From: Bacillus horti
GTDB taxonomy: Bacteria > Bacillota > Bacilli > Caldalkalibacillales > JCM-10596
Assembly: GCF_030813115.1 (NCBI RefSeq)
Contig: NZ_JAUSTY010000002.1
Span: 186,001 to 250,000, forward strand
Reading direction: 5' to 3'
DNA: 64,000 nucleotides
This document shows positions 36,171 through 45,800 of the stretch, one piece after another (position 1 is the stretch's first letter; each line of letters begins with the position of its first letter). The notes below the pieces were generated by a model. The model was not told the DNA's origin, ran no database searches, and was given only the letters and a program-made list of their open reading frames with translations. The position numbers and the translations under genes are program-made.

Positions 36171-37106
36171 TTATCTTAATGATTTAATATTTCTAGATTT
36201 ATCGGCAAGAACTGGTTTGTAGGAAGCGTCAATAAAAGTAGACGCTGAAACCTCTGTAATCACCTGTGGATACGCCATACCTTCCTCAGGCATGATCGTT
36301 TCCGTATGGATAATGGCTTGCTCTCCATCAAAAGTGATAGATTTAATTTTGATGCCATATCCAGGGTGTGGTGCTGTTGCTGTTACAGTAACTTGTTTAA
36401 CACTAGAGTTAATAGATTTTTCTTCTAAAGCAAGATCAGCTAAGGGGCTTTCTACCACTGGTTCCTCTTGTGCTGCTTCATCATGCTGTTGAACAAATTG
36501 ACGAGCTTGGTAAAGCCAGCTTGCTGCGTCGCTTCTAGTCACTGAAGCTTGAGGGTAAAAACGCCCTTCTTGATCTAATAAATCAAAGCGAGCATTTAAG
36601 AGATTTTGAATACCACCCATGAAATTCTCTGTAAACTCTGCTTCATCAGCGATAAAGAAATACATTTTAGTGTAGCCGTATTGCCCTGTAGCATTTATCC
36701 CTTGATACAGATAATGAATAAATTGCTCTCTAGTTAGCTCATCATCAGGGCTTACATCCCTAGGCACTTCAATACCGTTAAGGCGAGCGATGATAAACGC
36801 TTCAGCATACCAAGCTTGGTCACTTAAATTCGTGTAAGAATCGCTAGCTTTAGGGACGGTATTAAACGTTTCACTTTCTAGTGAAAGGTCTAAAGCTTTC
36901 ACTATCGCAGAAATTCCTGCGGCATACGTTAGTTTCTTGTTCGGGTGAAATAAACCATCTGCTTCTCCTGAAAGAATACCCGCTTCCTTCAGCGCTTTAA
37001 TCTGTTCTGCATGCGGATCATTTTGAGTGTCTGTAAAAGCCCACGCAGATTGCCCTAGGGTAAAGACTAGAACTAGAGCAAGTGCTAACATCCATAATCT
37101 TTTCAT
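36171..37106 (-). CDS. Secreted protein with three SLH domains
   Basis: A 311-aa exported protein. A signal peptide with cleavage after AWA (about residue 23) is followed by three SLH-type repeats (about 24-75, 80-140 and 145-200). Signs are GILSGEADGLFHPNKKLT, AWYAEAFIIARLNGI and the SVTRSDAASWLYQAR block. SLH domains bind secondary cell-wall polymers. The last 70 residues form a beta-rich domain (APHPGYGIKI, YPQVITEVSAS) resembling C-terminal modules of some Bacillales secreted proteins (possibly PrcB-like). The ATG at 37106 was chosen for GAGGTGA just upstream; ATG 37127 would put that site inside the gene. Confidence 0.82.
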   Translation of the reverse strand: MKRLWMLALALVLVFTLGQSAWAFTDTQNDPHAEQIKALKEAGILSGEADGLFHPNKKLTYAAGISAIVKALDLSLESETFNTVPKASDSYTNLSDQAWYAEAFIIARLNGIEVPRDVSPDDELTREQFIHYLYQGINATGQYGYTKMYFFIADEAEFTENFMGGIQNLLNARFDLLDQEGRFYPQASVTRSDAASWLYQARQFVQQHDEAAQEEPVVESPLADLALEEKSINSSVKQVTVTATAPHPGYGIKIKSITFDGEQAIIHTETIMPEEGMAYPQVITEVSASTFIDASYKPVLADKSRNIKSLR

Positions 37107-37193
37107 TTCATTCACCTCAATGTTCATTTTTTTGCCGCTGTTGTATTAAACGCTTCTTTTCCAAAGAATGTTTCAAAAATAATAGAGATTTTG

Positions 37194-37502
37194 TTACTTA
37201 TATTTATTTTTACTAGATGAGCTGTTTTTAGATTCGTGCTTCTTTTTCTCCTCTTTTTGCTCCAATTTTATATCTTCAAGGGGGAGGGGGTCAACATGAA
37301 GAGAGCTCTCATACTTATCAAAGAGACTCTCTTTTTCAGTAGGGTATTGCTCAGGATGATCTCGATCTTTTTCATTTTCTTTCCTTTCCTTCATTTCTGC
37401 TTTGTTGGAAGGAGTTTGACGATCATCTTTTTGCTGAGCTTTCTTTATACGATCTTGCTTTGACTTCTCTTGCTCTTTATTATCATAATCTGACTTTTTC
37501 AT
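37194..37502 (-). CDS. Small highly charged hypothetical protein
   Basis: A 102-aa protein made mostly of Lys, Glu, Asp, Gln and Ser, probably unstructured. There is no signal peptide, cysteine or recognised family. ACGGAGG lies at good distance before the ATG, which supports it as a real gene. It lies between the SLH and pectate lyase genes, all on the minus strand. Confidence 0.6.
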   Translation of the reverse strand: MKKSDYDNKEQEKSKQDRIKKAQQKDDRQTPSNKAEMKERKENEKDRDHPEQYPTEKESLFDKYESSLHVDPLPLEDIKLEQKEEKKKHESKNSSSSKNKYK

Positions 37503-37633
37503 TAAAATCAGCCTCCGTTTTAGTGTTAATGTTCTATTCCTTTCAGCAGGAAAAAATAAACATGACGGAGGTTAATGAGAGATAGTTTAAAAGAATCTTA
37601 TATGACCGTTACAGATGGGTGCAATAGGCAAAC

Positions 37634-37668
37634 AAAAAACTGTCTCTAAGAAATCTACTTAGAGACAG
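37634..37668 (-). terminator. Terminator of the pectate lyase gene
   Basis: A perfect 11-bp stem, CTGTCTCTAAG (37640-37650) with CTTAGAGACAG (37658-37668). On the minus strand it is followed by TTTTTTG. It lies about 35 bp after the pectate lyase stop. Confidence 0.85.
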
Positions 37669-37703
37669 CCACTTATTATTCCACATATTATTATAGAGAA
37701 GAA

Positions 37704-38768
37704 CTAATTAGCCGATTCAAAAAGATGCTCGTAACCCGCTGTCGTGTTAATGACACCTACACCTGAGTATTGGATGACGTGTGATTTCACATTATCTACT
37801 GGAAGAAGCGTATAGCTATATGGTGGAGTATAGTTAACTGTAGACGTTGTTGGCATACTGCCTGTGCTGTTGACATATTTGTTGTTTACAACATGATAGT
37901 AGCCAATTTGGGAGCTGTATAAAGAAACAATTGGATCTTTGGAGTTTTCGAAATGGTTATGCTCAATTCTTAATCTGGCCCCCATTCTAGTATTAATACC
38001 TGTATCAATGATGTTGTTATAGTAGTTATTAAACAGATGTCCTTGCCCGAATCTGAAGAGTGGGGCTCTTGAATTAATGTTTTCCCAACGATTGTGATGA
38101 TACGTTATTTTTCGATCAAAGTTATCCGAATCGGAGGAGCCTACTAACGAGGTTTTCCAGCTATCATGGAAGTAATTATAGGATATGGTGATATACTCGG
38201 CGTTTCGCTTCACATCTAGAAGTCCATCATAGAAATCCTTGTGCACATCTAAACTGTTATATAGCTCATTATGGTCGATCCAGATGTTAGAGGACGGACC
38301 TTCTATACTAATAGCATCCTTATCTCCGATGTTAACGTGATGGATTTTTAAATTTCTTATGATAATGTTATTTGCACGCCAAATTTTAATTCCTATTCCG
38401 TTTAATTCTCCTCTTGTTCCAACACCAAGAATAGAAACATTATCAACGTCTTTAATATCAATTTTGCTTAACCCAGTGGAGTTCGATGGAGTTATGGTAC
38501 CGTTTACAAAAATGGTCAGTGGACGATTAGCATTTTTGTTTTTTAGAGCATTTTGAAGCTGAGTTCCTGTTGTAACTGTAACCACATCGGAGTTAGGACC
38601 TGACCCACCTGTTGTTCCCCCATTTAATGAGGCAAAGCCAACAATTTGATTCATGTTTTGCAGCTCTACATTATGAGATGGAACGGGAGATAAATCTGCA
38701 CCAACGGTAATGCTCGCTAGTGAAAAAACAAGAAGAAAAGAAAGAGCCAAGAAAAAAAATCGTTTCAT
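37704..38768 (-). CDS. Secreted pectate lyase, polysaccharide lyase family 1
   Basis: A 354-aa exported enzyme that cleaves polygalacturonate by beta-elimination with Ca2+. The signal peptide ([19 protein letters not shown]) is followed by a right-handed beta-helix. Family 1 motifs are [37 protein letters not shown] and the catalytic-region [20 protein letters not shown]. The ATG at 38768 was chosen for AAAGGAG upstream; ATG 38807 adds 13 residues before the signal. The product may feed the uronate genes 6 kb away. It looks monocistronic. Confidence 0.92.
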   Translation of the reverse strand: MKRFFFLALSFLLVFSLASITVGADLSPVPSHNVELQNMNQIVGFASLNGGTTGGSGPNSDVVTVTTGTQLQNALKNKNANRPLTIFVNGTITPSNSTGLSKIDIKDVDNVSILGVGTRGELNGIGIKIWRANNIIIRNLKIHHVNIGDKDAISIEGPSSNIWIDHNELYNSLDVHKDFYDGLLDVKRNAEYITISYNYFHDSWKTSLVGSSDSDNFDRKITYHHNRWENINSRAPLFRFGQGHLFNNYYNNIIDTGINTRMGARLRIEHNHFENSKDPIVSLYSSQIGYYHVVNNKYVNSTGSMPTTSTVNYTPPYSYTLLPVDNVKSHVIQYSGVGVINTTAGYEHLFESAN

Positions 38769-39236
38769 TTGATCAGTCTCCTTTTTGTTTAAAATCAGTC
38801 CTTCCAAGGGGAATTTAATTCAGTAATGATTCACCGAGTTAAATTCCGTAATGTGATTATATTAATATAAGACAAAGAAAATGATTTATTTTATAAAAAA
38901 GGACAGTTAATTCACGGTTTAAATCTAAGAAGGTAAGGGTAATGGAATAAAATAGATTGTCTCCAAAGAACTGTGTAAAGCTACCGTACCTCTAATGAAG
39001 CATGTGAAGTCGGTAACTTTAATGGTTTCAAAAGAGGATTTTTAGGAAAAAAGGGGGTGTAAGCAGTATATTGTTGTACATAGTTAAGGGCTCAATCTAC
39101 TTATGCTAACAAATTAACCTGTAAGATTGTGTTCAACTAAATGGAATAGAGAATCACTTACATAATGATATACAGCTTTCTATAAAGTTGACTCTTCAGT
39201 TAATTAAGCATGTAAAATAAAACTCTGGAGGTCATC
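38769..39236. other. Intergenic region between divergent secreted-protein genes
   Basis: No gene was found in these 468 bp. On the pectate lyase side there is an inverted repeat, GGAATTTAA (38810-38818) and TTAAATTCC (38839-38847), possibly an operator. On the + side TTGACT (39188-39193) with TAAAAT 19 bases later is a weak candidate promoter very near the next start. Confidence 0.35.
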
Positions 39237-39914
39237 ATGAAGAAAAAATCGATTATTTTATTCTCAGCATTAGCTCTAGCATTATCATTTACATTGGGTG
39301 TAGGAGCAGCACCTGTATTAGAGAGAATTACAGCTAACTTAAACTGGTCTATTGAGTTTCAAGTAGATGGAGAGCCATGGGCTCCTACGGACCAGAACGG
39401 AAATTCTATAGCTCCTATCTCCTATAACAATACAACATACCTTCCAGTAAGAGCTGTTTCAGAAGCACTTGGGACAGCAGTAGATTGGGATCAAGCGACT
39501 CAAACGATCACCTTGGGTGAGAAATCAGATACGACAGCCATTACTTCTGAAAAGGTTGACACAGCTCATTCTTCGAACATTACAAGTGATAAGCAATATA
39601 CTGTCCAAGCTGGCACTGATTATCAGACTGGTGTAATTATCGAATCTGTTAATTCGGCTGCTAAGGCCATTACTATACATCCTGCTGGGAAGTATCAAAC
39701 GTTAGATTTATCTGTATTTGCTATTAATTCTTCGGACGATATTACCGTTACCATATCTAATGGAGATGTAGTTGTAAGAGAACTAACGCTTACATCTAGT
39801 AACTCTTCCAGCGAGGTTACTCTTGATATTGGTGGAATTCAAGAATTAAAAATAGCGGCTCAATCTCGCCCTGGTGCTGATGAAAAAGTATTTGTAACGG
39901 GTAGCTATAGATAA
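39237..39914 (+). CDS. Secreted protein with copper-amine-oxidase-N-like (stalk) domain
   Basis: A 225-aa protein with a signal peptide (about 1-25). A copper amine oxidase N-like domain (about 30-100) has ISYNNTTYLPVRAVSEALGTAVDWDQATQTITLG. Such domains are common on cell-surface proteins of Bacillales and do not imply amine oxidase activity. The last 110 residues are beta-rich, with HPAGKYQTLDLSVFAINSSD resembling an NPCBM-type sugar-binding fold. TCTGGAGGTCATC precedes the start. Role unknown. Confidence 0.82.
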   Translation: MKKKSIILFSALALALSFTLGVGAAPVLERITANLNWSIEFQVDGEPWAPTDQNGNSIAPISYNNTTYLPVRAVSEALGTAVDWDQATQTITLGEKSDTTAITSEKVDTAHSSNITSDKQYTVQAGTDYQTGVIIESVNSAAKAITIHPAGKYQTLDLSVFAINSSDDITVTISNGDVVVRELTLTSSNSSSEVTLDIGGIQELKIAAQSRPGADEKVFVTGSYR

Positions 39915-39950
39915 GCTGTTTAAATCTATTAATTTCTAAATAAAATTGAT

Positions 39951-40009
39951 AATCCCTTCTAGCTATTAATAGGATGTCGAATGATTCCTATATTAGCGGA
40001 AGGGATTTT
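39951..40009 (+). terminator. Long imperfect hairpin terminator
   Basis: Arms AATCCCTTC (39951-39959) and GAAGGGATT (39999-40007) continue inward imperfectly (TAGGA/TCCTA). A short T run follows. It lies just after the stalk-domain gene. Confidence 0.6.
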
Positions 40010-40089
40010 GCTATCTGATAAACTATATATTAGACTATTAATATATTATAAAGGTAAGTTCATATCTCTTGAAATATTTAGGTGGTAGA

Positions 40090-40566
40090 ATGAGTCAACT
40101 CAAAAAAGTAGGAATTATCATTAGTTCCTTCACAATGGTCTTTTCTTTGATATTAGGCTTTATTAATTACATTTTTTACGTTAATGTGATTCCCTATAGC
40201 TATCTGATTAGTTTTTTTGGTATACAGCTAAGTAGCCTGATTCATTTTATCAGAAAAGATGTAGGGAACAGATTTTTCTACGGATATTTATTACTTTCTA
40301 TTCTACATTCAATTTTTCTGCTAGTAGCTGTTCCTCACTACACATATGAGCAAGCTGTGGAAGCAATTGTCGCAGAGATAGAAGAACAGTTTGAGGTAAT
40401 TCCCTTATCAACAGGGGAAAAAAGGACACCTAGAATTAATTCATATACGTTTATAGCGGCCTCCTATTACATCCTGTTACGGCCAGAAGATGGTGAGGAT
40501 TTACACTTTATCTTTCATCCAGAAAGAGGAGAGTATGTCGAATATGAGTATTATTTTTTAAGATAA
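40090..40566 (+). CDS. Hypothetical membrane protein
   Basis: A 158-aa protein with three predicted membrane helices (about 5-25, 32-50 and 60-82), then a soluble C-terminal part of about 75 residues with YTFIAASYYILLRPEDGEDLHFIFHPERGEY. No family was recognised. The ATG at 40090 was chosen because TAGGTGG precedes it; a TTG at 40069 is in frame but lies before that site. Confidence 0.6.
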   Translation: MSQLKKVGIIISSFTMVFSLILGFINYIFYVNVIPYSYLISFFGIQLSSLIHFIRKDVGNRFFYGYLLLSILHSIFLLVAVPHYTYEQAVEAIVAEIEEQFEVIPLSTGEKRTPRINSYTFIAASYYILLRPEDGEDLHFIFHPERGEYVEYEYYFLR

Positions 40567-40606
40567 GCATGGTTTATAGATGTAACTAAGTCAACTCAAA
40601 TTACAG

Positions 40607-40945
40607 TTAGGGTCGGATGTCGACCTGTGTACCTACTTTTACATAAGATGCAAGTTCTAAAACATCTGCATTATACATCCTAATACAACCATGTGATACC
40701 ATTTTTCCAATAGAAGAAGGATTGTTGGTTCCATGAATGCCATAATGGGGCTTCGATAAGCCCATCCACAATGCTCCAAAAGGTCCTCCCGGATTGGGAA
40801 CTTTATTTATGATGACAAACTGCCCTCTTGGTGTCTGTAAGGCTATTCTCCCTATACCTACTGGAAAACCTCTCACCACACGATTATTCAACAATAAATA
40901 CAGCTGTCTATCCGATAAATCGACAATAATTCTGTAATTAGGCAT
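40607..40945 (-). CDS. L,D-transpeptidase, YkuD domain
   Basis: A 112-aa protein consisting of little more than the YkuD catalytic domain. It has the motif [10 protein letters not shown] (His71) and SHGCIRM with the nucleophile Cys87. Such enzymes make 3-3 crosslinks in peptidoglycan or attach proteins to it. There is no LysM domain and no evident signal peptide, which is shorter than B. subtilis YkuD, so export is unclear. GAGGTGA precedes the ATG. Confidence 0.9.
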   Translation of the reverse strand: MPNYRIIVDLSDRQLYLLLNNRVVRGFPVGIGRIALQTPRGQFVIINKVPNPGGPFGALWMGLSKPHYGIHGTNNPSSIGKMVSHGCIRMYNADVLELASYVKVGTQVDIRP

Positions 40946-41414
40946 AACGCTATCACCTCTTATGCAGTCTATGCTAAGACATAGGCTAGAGGTTACTCAA
41001 GGGAATTAATAAATAACTGTAAATTTATTTGTGTATTTTTAAATTTTGAATTTTATATAGATTTTTTTTCGAAAAATGATACAATAGTTTTAAATAACAA
41101 CATGTACATGATCAATCACTTCGAAATACAGACTTCTATTCCTACAACAAGATGTTTTATACCTCAAATTTTCATTCTTATCAGTCAAAATATTACACTA
41201 TTTGTAAAGTAACTAGTCGAGGTTGGACTAGATGAAATAGATACTACAACAACATAATACAGTAAAAGATATACTCTATACACAACAATAACAATAACAA
41301 AGAACTTCAGCTAATAAGAGAAATTGAAGAAAGGAGTGTAATTTTCACACCCGTAATTACCAATATATATTAAAAAAAGATTTTTTTTCTATTTGTTTAA
41401 CAGGAGGGTGCTGT
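40946..41414. other. A/T-rich intergenic region before the NRPS-PKS regulator
   Basis: No gene was found. It contains a -10-like TACAAT at 41080-41085, short CAA/ATA-rich stretches (41283-41300) and a weak hairpin GTGT/ACAC near 41336-41350. An A run followed by a T run lies at 41372-41389. If the TACAAT box is used, the regulator would have a leader of over 300 bases. Confidence 0.35.
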
Positions 41415-42083
41415 ATGGATAGAATTAAGGTTCTTGTTGTGGAAGATGATTCAGACTGGACTGCAAAGCTTATGAAATGGTTAGTTCAAGAAAATGATAT
41501 TCAAGTTGTTGGACGAGCAACAACAAGAGAACAAGCCGTGCAGCTCGCAAAGACTATACATATACATATAATACTTATGGATATTAATCTGTCCGTAAAT
41601 AAATTAGATAGTATATATGCCACCTTAGAAATAGCGAAGGCTTGTCCTGCAAAAATGATCATGCTCACTTCATGTATTGATGAGGAGTTAATTGAGAGGG
41701 CATTTATTGTAGGAGCAGCTCATTTTATTTCAAAATCAAAATATAAACAGTTACCACAAATTATACGAGAGGTACATTACGAGACAACCCCAGTAGAAAT
41801 AATTATGAGGAAATATCGTATCTTGAAAAAGGAAGAGCAACTTAACATTCTAACACCAGCTGAAAAGGAAGTGTATGAATTAGTCGAACAGGGATATACT
41901 CGATCACAAATTGAGCAGAAGCTTTCTAAGACAAGGAACACAGTGAAAAATCAAATTAAGAACATTCTTAAGAAGCTCGGTGGTTCGACATTAAAGGAAG
42001 CGATTGCAAATATTGAAATGAGATGTCTTTTTACACCGGATATTTTAAATAAAAAGAGAAATTCAGACAAGGTTAATCTGTAA
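41415..42083 (+). CDS. Orphan LuxR-type response regulator
   Basis: A 222-aa protein. The receiver domain has the acidic pair EDD at 10-12 and a phosphoacceptor Asp56 in ILMDINLS, but the usual MPxMDG that follows is replaced by LSVNKLDS. The LuxR helix-turn-helix reads LTPAEKEVYELVEQGYTRSQIEQKLSKTRNTVKNQIKNIL. No kinase is adjacent. AGGAGGG precedes the start. It is the nearest regulator to the NRPS-PKS genes and so a candidate pathway regulator; this rests on position only. Confidence 0.85.
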   Translation: MDRIKVLVVEDDSDWTAKLMKWLVQENDIQVVGRATTREQAVQLAKTIHIHIILMDINLSVNKLDSIYATLEIAKACPAKMIMLTSCIDEELIERAFIVGAAHFISKSKYKQLPQIIREVHYETTPVEIIMRKYRILKKEEQLNILTPAEKEVYELVEQGYTRSQIEQKLSKTRNTVKNQIKNILKKLGGSTLKEAIANIEMRCLFTPDILNKKRNSDKVNL

Positions 42084-42131
42084 AATTGAAATTATTAAGA
42101 TTATTCATTCATAAATAGACAAAATTAGGGG

Positions 42132-42159
42132 AAAGGGGCTATAAAATATAGCCTCTTTT
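42132..42159 (+). terminator. Terminator after the orphan regulator
   Basis: A 12-bp stem, AAAGGGGCTATA and TATAGCCTCTTT (one G-U pair), with a 3-nt loop and trailing TTTTG. Confidence 0.7.
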
Positions 42160-42275
42160 GTCATTTAGAGCTATAAAAGTTGATCCTTACAGTATTATTG
42201 TTTATTTTGTAAAATTGAGATAATTAAAAATAAGCATGGTATTGATTACTATGTATAGTCTAAAGGAGCATGTCT

Positions 42276-42761
42276 ATGTGGTTTTTAGCGTTATGGGGTA
42301 TGGGACTTATTTCTGCTTTAGTTCATTTATTTATCGTTGGTTTTCCAGAAAACATTAGCGAAACGAGTACGATTATTTTGCTCCATCAATTCATCGTTAC
42401 ATTTGGTTTAGTTGGTATTATTGGTGTCATCGTAAACATCGTCTATGCTGAGAGCACAGCAAAGAAATTAGGCTGGCCGGGAGGGCTCTTTCAGATAAAA
42501 TATGGATTTTCTCAGCTTGGCCTTGGAATCATGGGTGTGATGGCCATTTGGTTCGGTGGTACTTTCTGGTTAGGTGTTATCGTAAGCATGTATATCTATG
42601 GTTTAAGTGGACTTTGGAGCCATACGTACATCATGGTTCAGAATAAGAAAGCTGATGCTGATAGTGTGGGGAATATTATTATGTGTCTATTATACATGGC
42701 TTTTCTGACCATCCTATCAATCTTAGCAGGAGATATCTGGGTTACAGGCTCTATGCTTTAA
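42276..42761 (+). CDS. Small membrane protein, DUF6790-like
   Basis: A 161-aa protein with four or five helices. The central KLGWPGGLFQIKYGFSQLGLGIMGVMAIWFGG resembles DUF6790-type membrane proteins (recalled, not searched). The ATG at 42276 is preferred to 42270 because AAAGGAG then has a nine-base spacing. Only 46 bp separate it from the megasynthase, so they may share a transcript. A role in export or self-protection is speculation. Confidence 0.6.
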   Translation: MWFLALWGMGLISALVHLFIVGFPENISETSTIILLHQFIVTFGLVGIIGVIVNIVYAESTAKKLGWPGGLFQIKYGFSQLGLGIMGVMAIWFGGTFWLGVIVSMYIYGLSGLWSHTYIMVQNKKADADSVGNIIMCLLYMAFLTILSILAGDIWVTGSML

Positions 42762-42807
42762 GGAGATGTAATACCATTTAATAGCTTGAAAGAAGGGGGC
42801 TTTCATT

Positions 42808-45800
42808 GTGTCATCAAAAACTTTTGAATTAGCTGAGAACCAAAAAGGAATTTATTTTGACTGCCAGGTTGATAACCCCTTAGATTACAATATATCAGCG
42901 ACGATAAGGTTACAAAACGTGGATGAAAAGCATTTAGAAAATGCTTTAAAGTTAGTTGTTTGGGAGCAGGAGGCTCTTCGGACAAAGATAGACATTCAAC
43001 ATGATTTCCCTGTCTTTTCAACACTAGATGAGATTGATTTTATGTGGGTTAAACAGGATTTGTCACAAGCTTTAAACCAACACGAGGAACTAAGTGCCAT
43101 TATCAGGGAAGAAATAGGTACAGCTTTTGATCTATCTTCAGCTCCATTGTTTCGTGCTAGGTTAATCAAACTGAATGAAGCAGAGCACCTCTTTGTAGTG
43201 TGTATCCATCATATTATTTCGGATGGTATGTCTCTAGAGATATTCAGGCATAGCTTACTGGATTATTATGATCGTCTGATTCATAAGAAAAAAATCGTCT
43301 TGAAACAAAATACGGGCTTTTCAGATTTTATTAAGCAGGAAAATAGCAAGCTTACAGAAGGTAAGTTCGATAAACAAAAAGAGTATTGGTCTACAAAGCT
43401 ACAAGGTGCAGAGCCGGTCAGTATACAGCATGATTACTCTATCAAACAATTTGAAAACGGGGTCGGGCGAGAGAAGAGGTTTGAGGTTCCGCAAGCTTTG
43501 GTTGATAGAGCTAGCCAGTTAGCTAGAGAACATGAAGTCACGGATTTCATGTTCTACTTGGCTATTTTTGGTGTATTTTTAAACAGATATACACAGAGAG
43601 AGGATATTAGCTTTGCCACATCACTTTCCTACCGTCCAGATATGGATTTTGAAGAAACGATCGGGTATTTTGTTTCTATGCTTCCTATGAGATTCGACGT
43701 ACAAAGTGATCAATTTTTTCCGAGTGTGCTTAAGCAAGTTTCACAGGAATTAATACAAGCTTATAAAAACATTGGATATCCGAACAATTTAATTTTACGT
43801 GATCAACAGTTAGCTACGACTCCTGGGACACCTTCTATTTTTGATCTGTCCTTTATTTATGATGCTTATGAAGAAGTGGGGGCAGATGTACTTCAATCGG
43901 AAATCGTAGAACAGGATCATGTTACCTTTCCAGGAAACCTCATGGTGATTTGGAATAAAACAGAGCAAAGAAGTCAATTAAAAATTCAATATAAGCCGGA
44001 AATGTTCTCAGACCAGTCTATAGAACTATTAGGGTGTAGATTCCTAAAAATTATTGAAGCTCTCACTCTACAGGTAGAGAGTAAAGTGGGAGAGATTGAT
44101 CTATTATTGGAAAATGAAGAAACGCGCATTTTCCGTGATTTTAATAGGGTTTCTCCACAACCGTATAAGCCACAGTCGATCATCGATATTTTTAATACTA
44201 AGGTACAGCTTCATCCTACAAGAGTTGCTCTAATCTACAATGGGCGAAGTGAGACTTACGCTTCTGTTCAAGCAAAAGCCAATCAATTGGCTCGAAAAAT
44301 CATAGAACGAGTTAATGGTGAGCAGAGGGCCATTGGCGTACAATTGCAGCGTTCACCAGACTTAGTCATTACTCTATTAGCTATCTTAAAAGCTGGCTGT
44401 GCCTATGTGCCTATTGATCCGGCTTATCCAAGAGCAAGGAAAGAGTATATTTTTCATGATGCTAGCATTCCTCTTCTCATTACTTCACAGCAGCTTCCCC
44501 ACGAGCATAATTGGGAGGTGGACTTGTTATTCGTCGATGATTCAGACACGTATACCGGTCCTGTAATCAGTCCGCTAGAAGAACTAGATCCTACTAGTTT
44601 AGCCTATATCATTTATACATCTGGCTCAACAGGTAAACCTAAGGGGGTTATGATTGAAAATCATAGTGTTGTGAACACGCTACTAGATTTAGAGGGTCGT
44701 TTCCCGCTAGGTAAAGAAGATATTTTTCTATTGAAAACACCCTTCACCTTTGATGTATCTGCTACTGAGCTTTTTGGTTGGTTCGTCGGAGAGGGCTCAC
44801 TTCTGATTTTAGAGCATGGTGAGGAGAAGAACCCACAATTCATCTTAGAAGAAATTAATACATACAACGTGACACATATCAACTTTGTTCCCACGATGTT
44901 TCGTCTTTTTCTAGAGCTATTTGAAGTGGAAGCAAACATCTCAAAAATGAGCTCTTTAAAGTGGGTCTTTTTGGGAGGAGAAGCTGTCACCCCAGATCTA
45001 TTGCAAAAATTCAATGCCCTTCATACAGATATTCGTTTAGAGAATGTATATGGACCAACAGAAAGCACCATTTGGGTATCCCATTCTTCACTGAAAAATG
45101 ATAGTGAAAACCAACAAAATATTTCCATCGGACAGCCCCTACATGGCATGCGTTGGTACGTAATAGGCAAGAATAAGGAACTACAGCCAATCGGGATTCC
45201 GGGTGAGCTTTGCTTAAGTGGCCCCGGTTTAGCAAGAGGATATTTAAATCAAGAGGAACTAACTAAAGAAAAGTTTATATCTAATCCTTTTTTTGATAAG
45301 GAATCAGACTCTGAGTACTACAGATTGATGTATCGTACTGGAGACCTTGCTCGTTGGACATCTAATGGAACGATTGAGTTTTTAGGACGAATTGACTTCC
45401 AAGTAAAGATACGCGGAGCTCGTCTTGAAATTGGAGAAATTGAAAGTGTACTTGCTGAGTATAGGGGTATTGTACAAGCTGTTGTGGTTGTGAAGGAGGG
45501 ACAGGGTAGAGCGAAGGAATTATGTGCCTATTATTTAGCGGATGAAGAAATTGAGATAGCTAAGTTAAAGGAGCATGTATCACAGGTATTGCCAGCTTAT
45601 ATGATACCTTCATTTTTTGTACATAAGGAAGTATTTCCTCTTAACAGCAGTGACAAGGTTGATCGCAATGCACTTACGGCAGATACAGAGTATTTACAGA
45701 CTGATTCTGCAAGCTATGTCGCCCCTCAAACAGAGCTAGAACATAACATTGTCAAAGTATGGGGAGAAGTTCTGGCTATATCAAAAATAGGAGTGGATGA

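Noticed and set aside
41283-41300. ACAATAACAATAACAA as a CRISPR or iteron-like array
   Set aside because: The unit is very short and simple, with no spacers and no associated genes.
44661-45235. Minus-strand open frames within the megasynthase and the other PKS gene
   Set aside because: They lie fully inside conserved C, A, KS and AT coding sequence and lack starts with ribosome binding sites.
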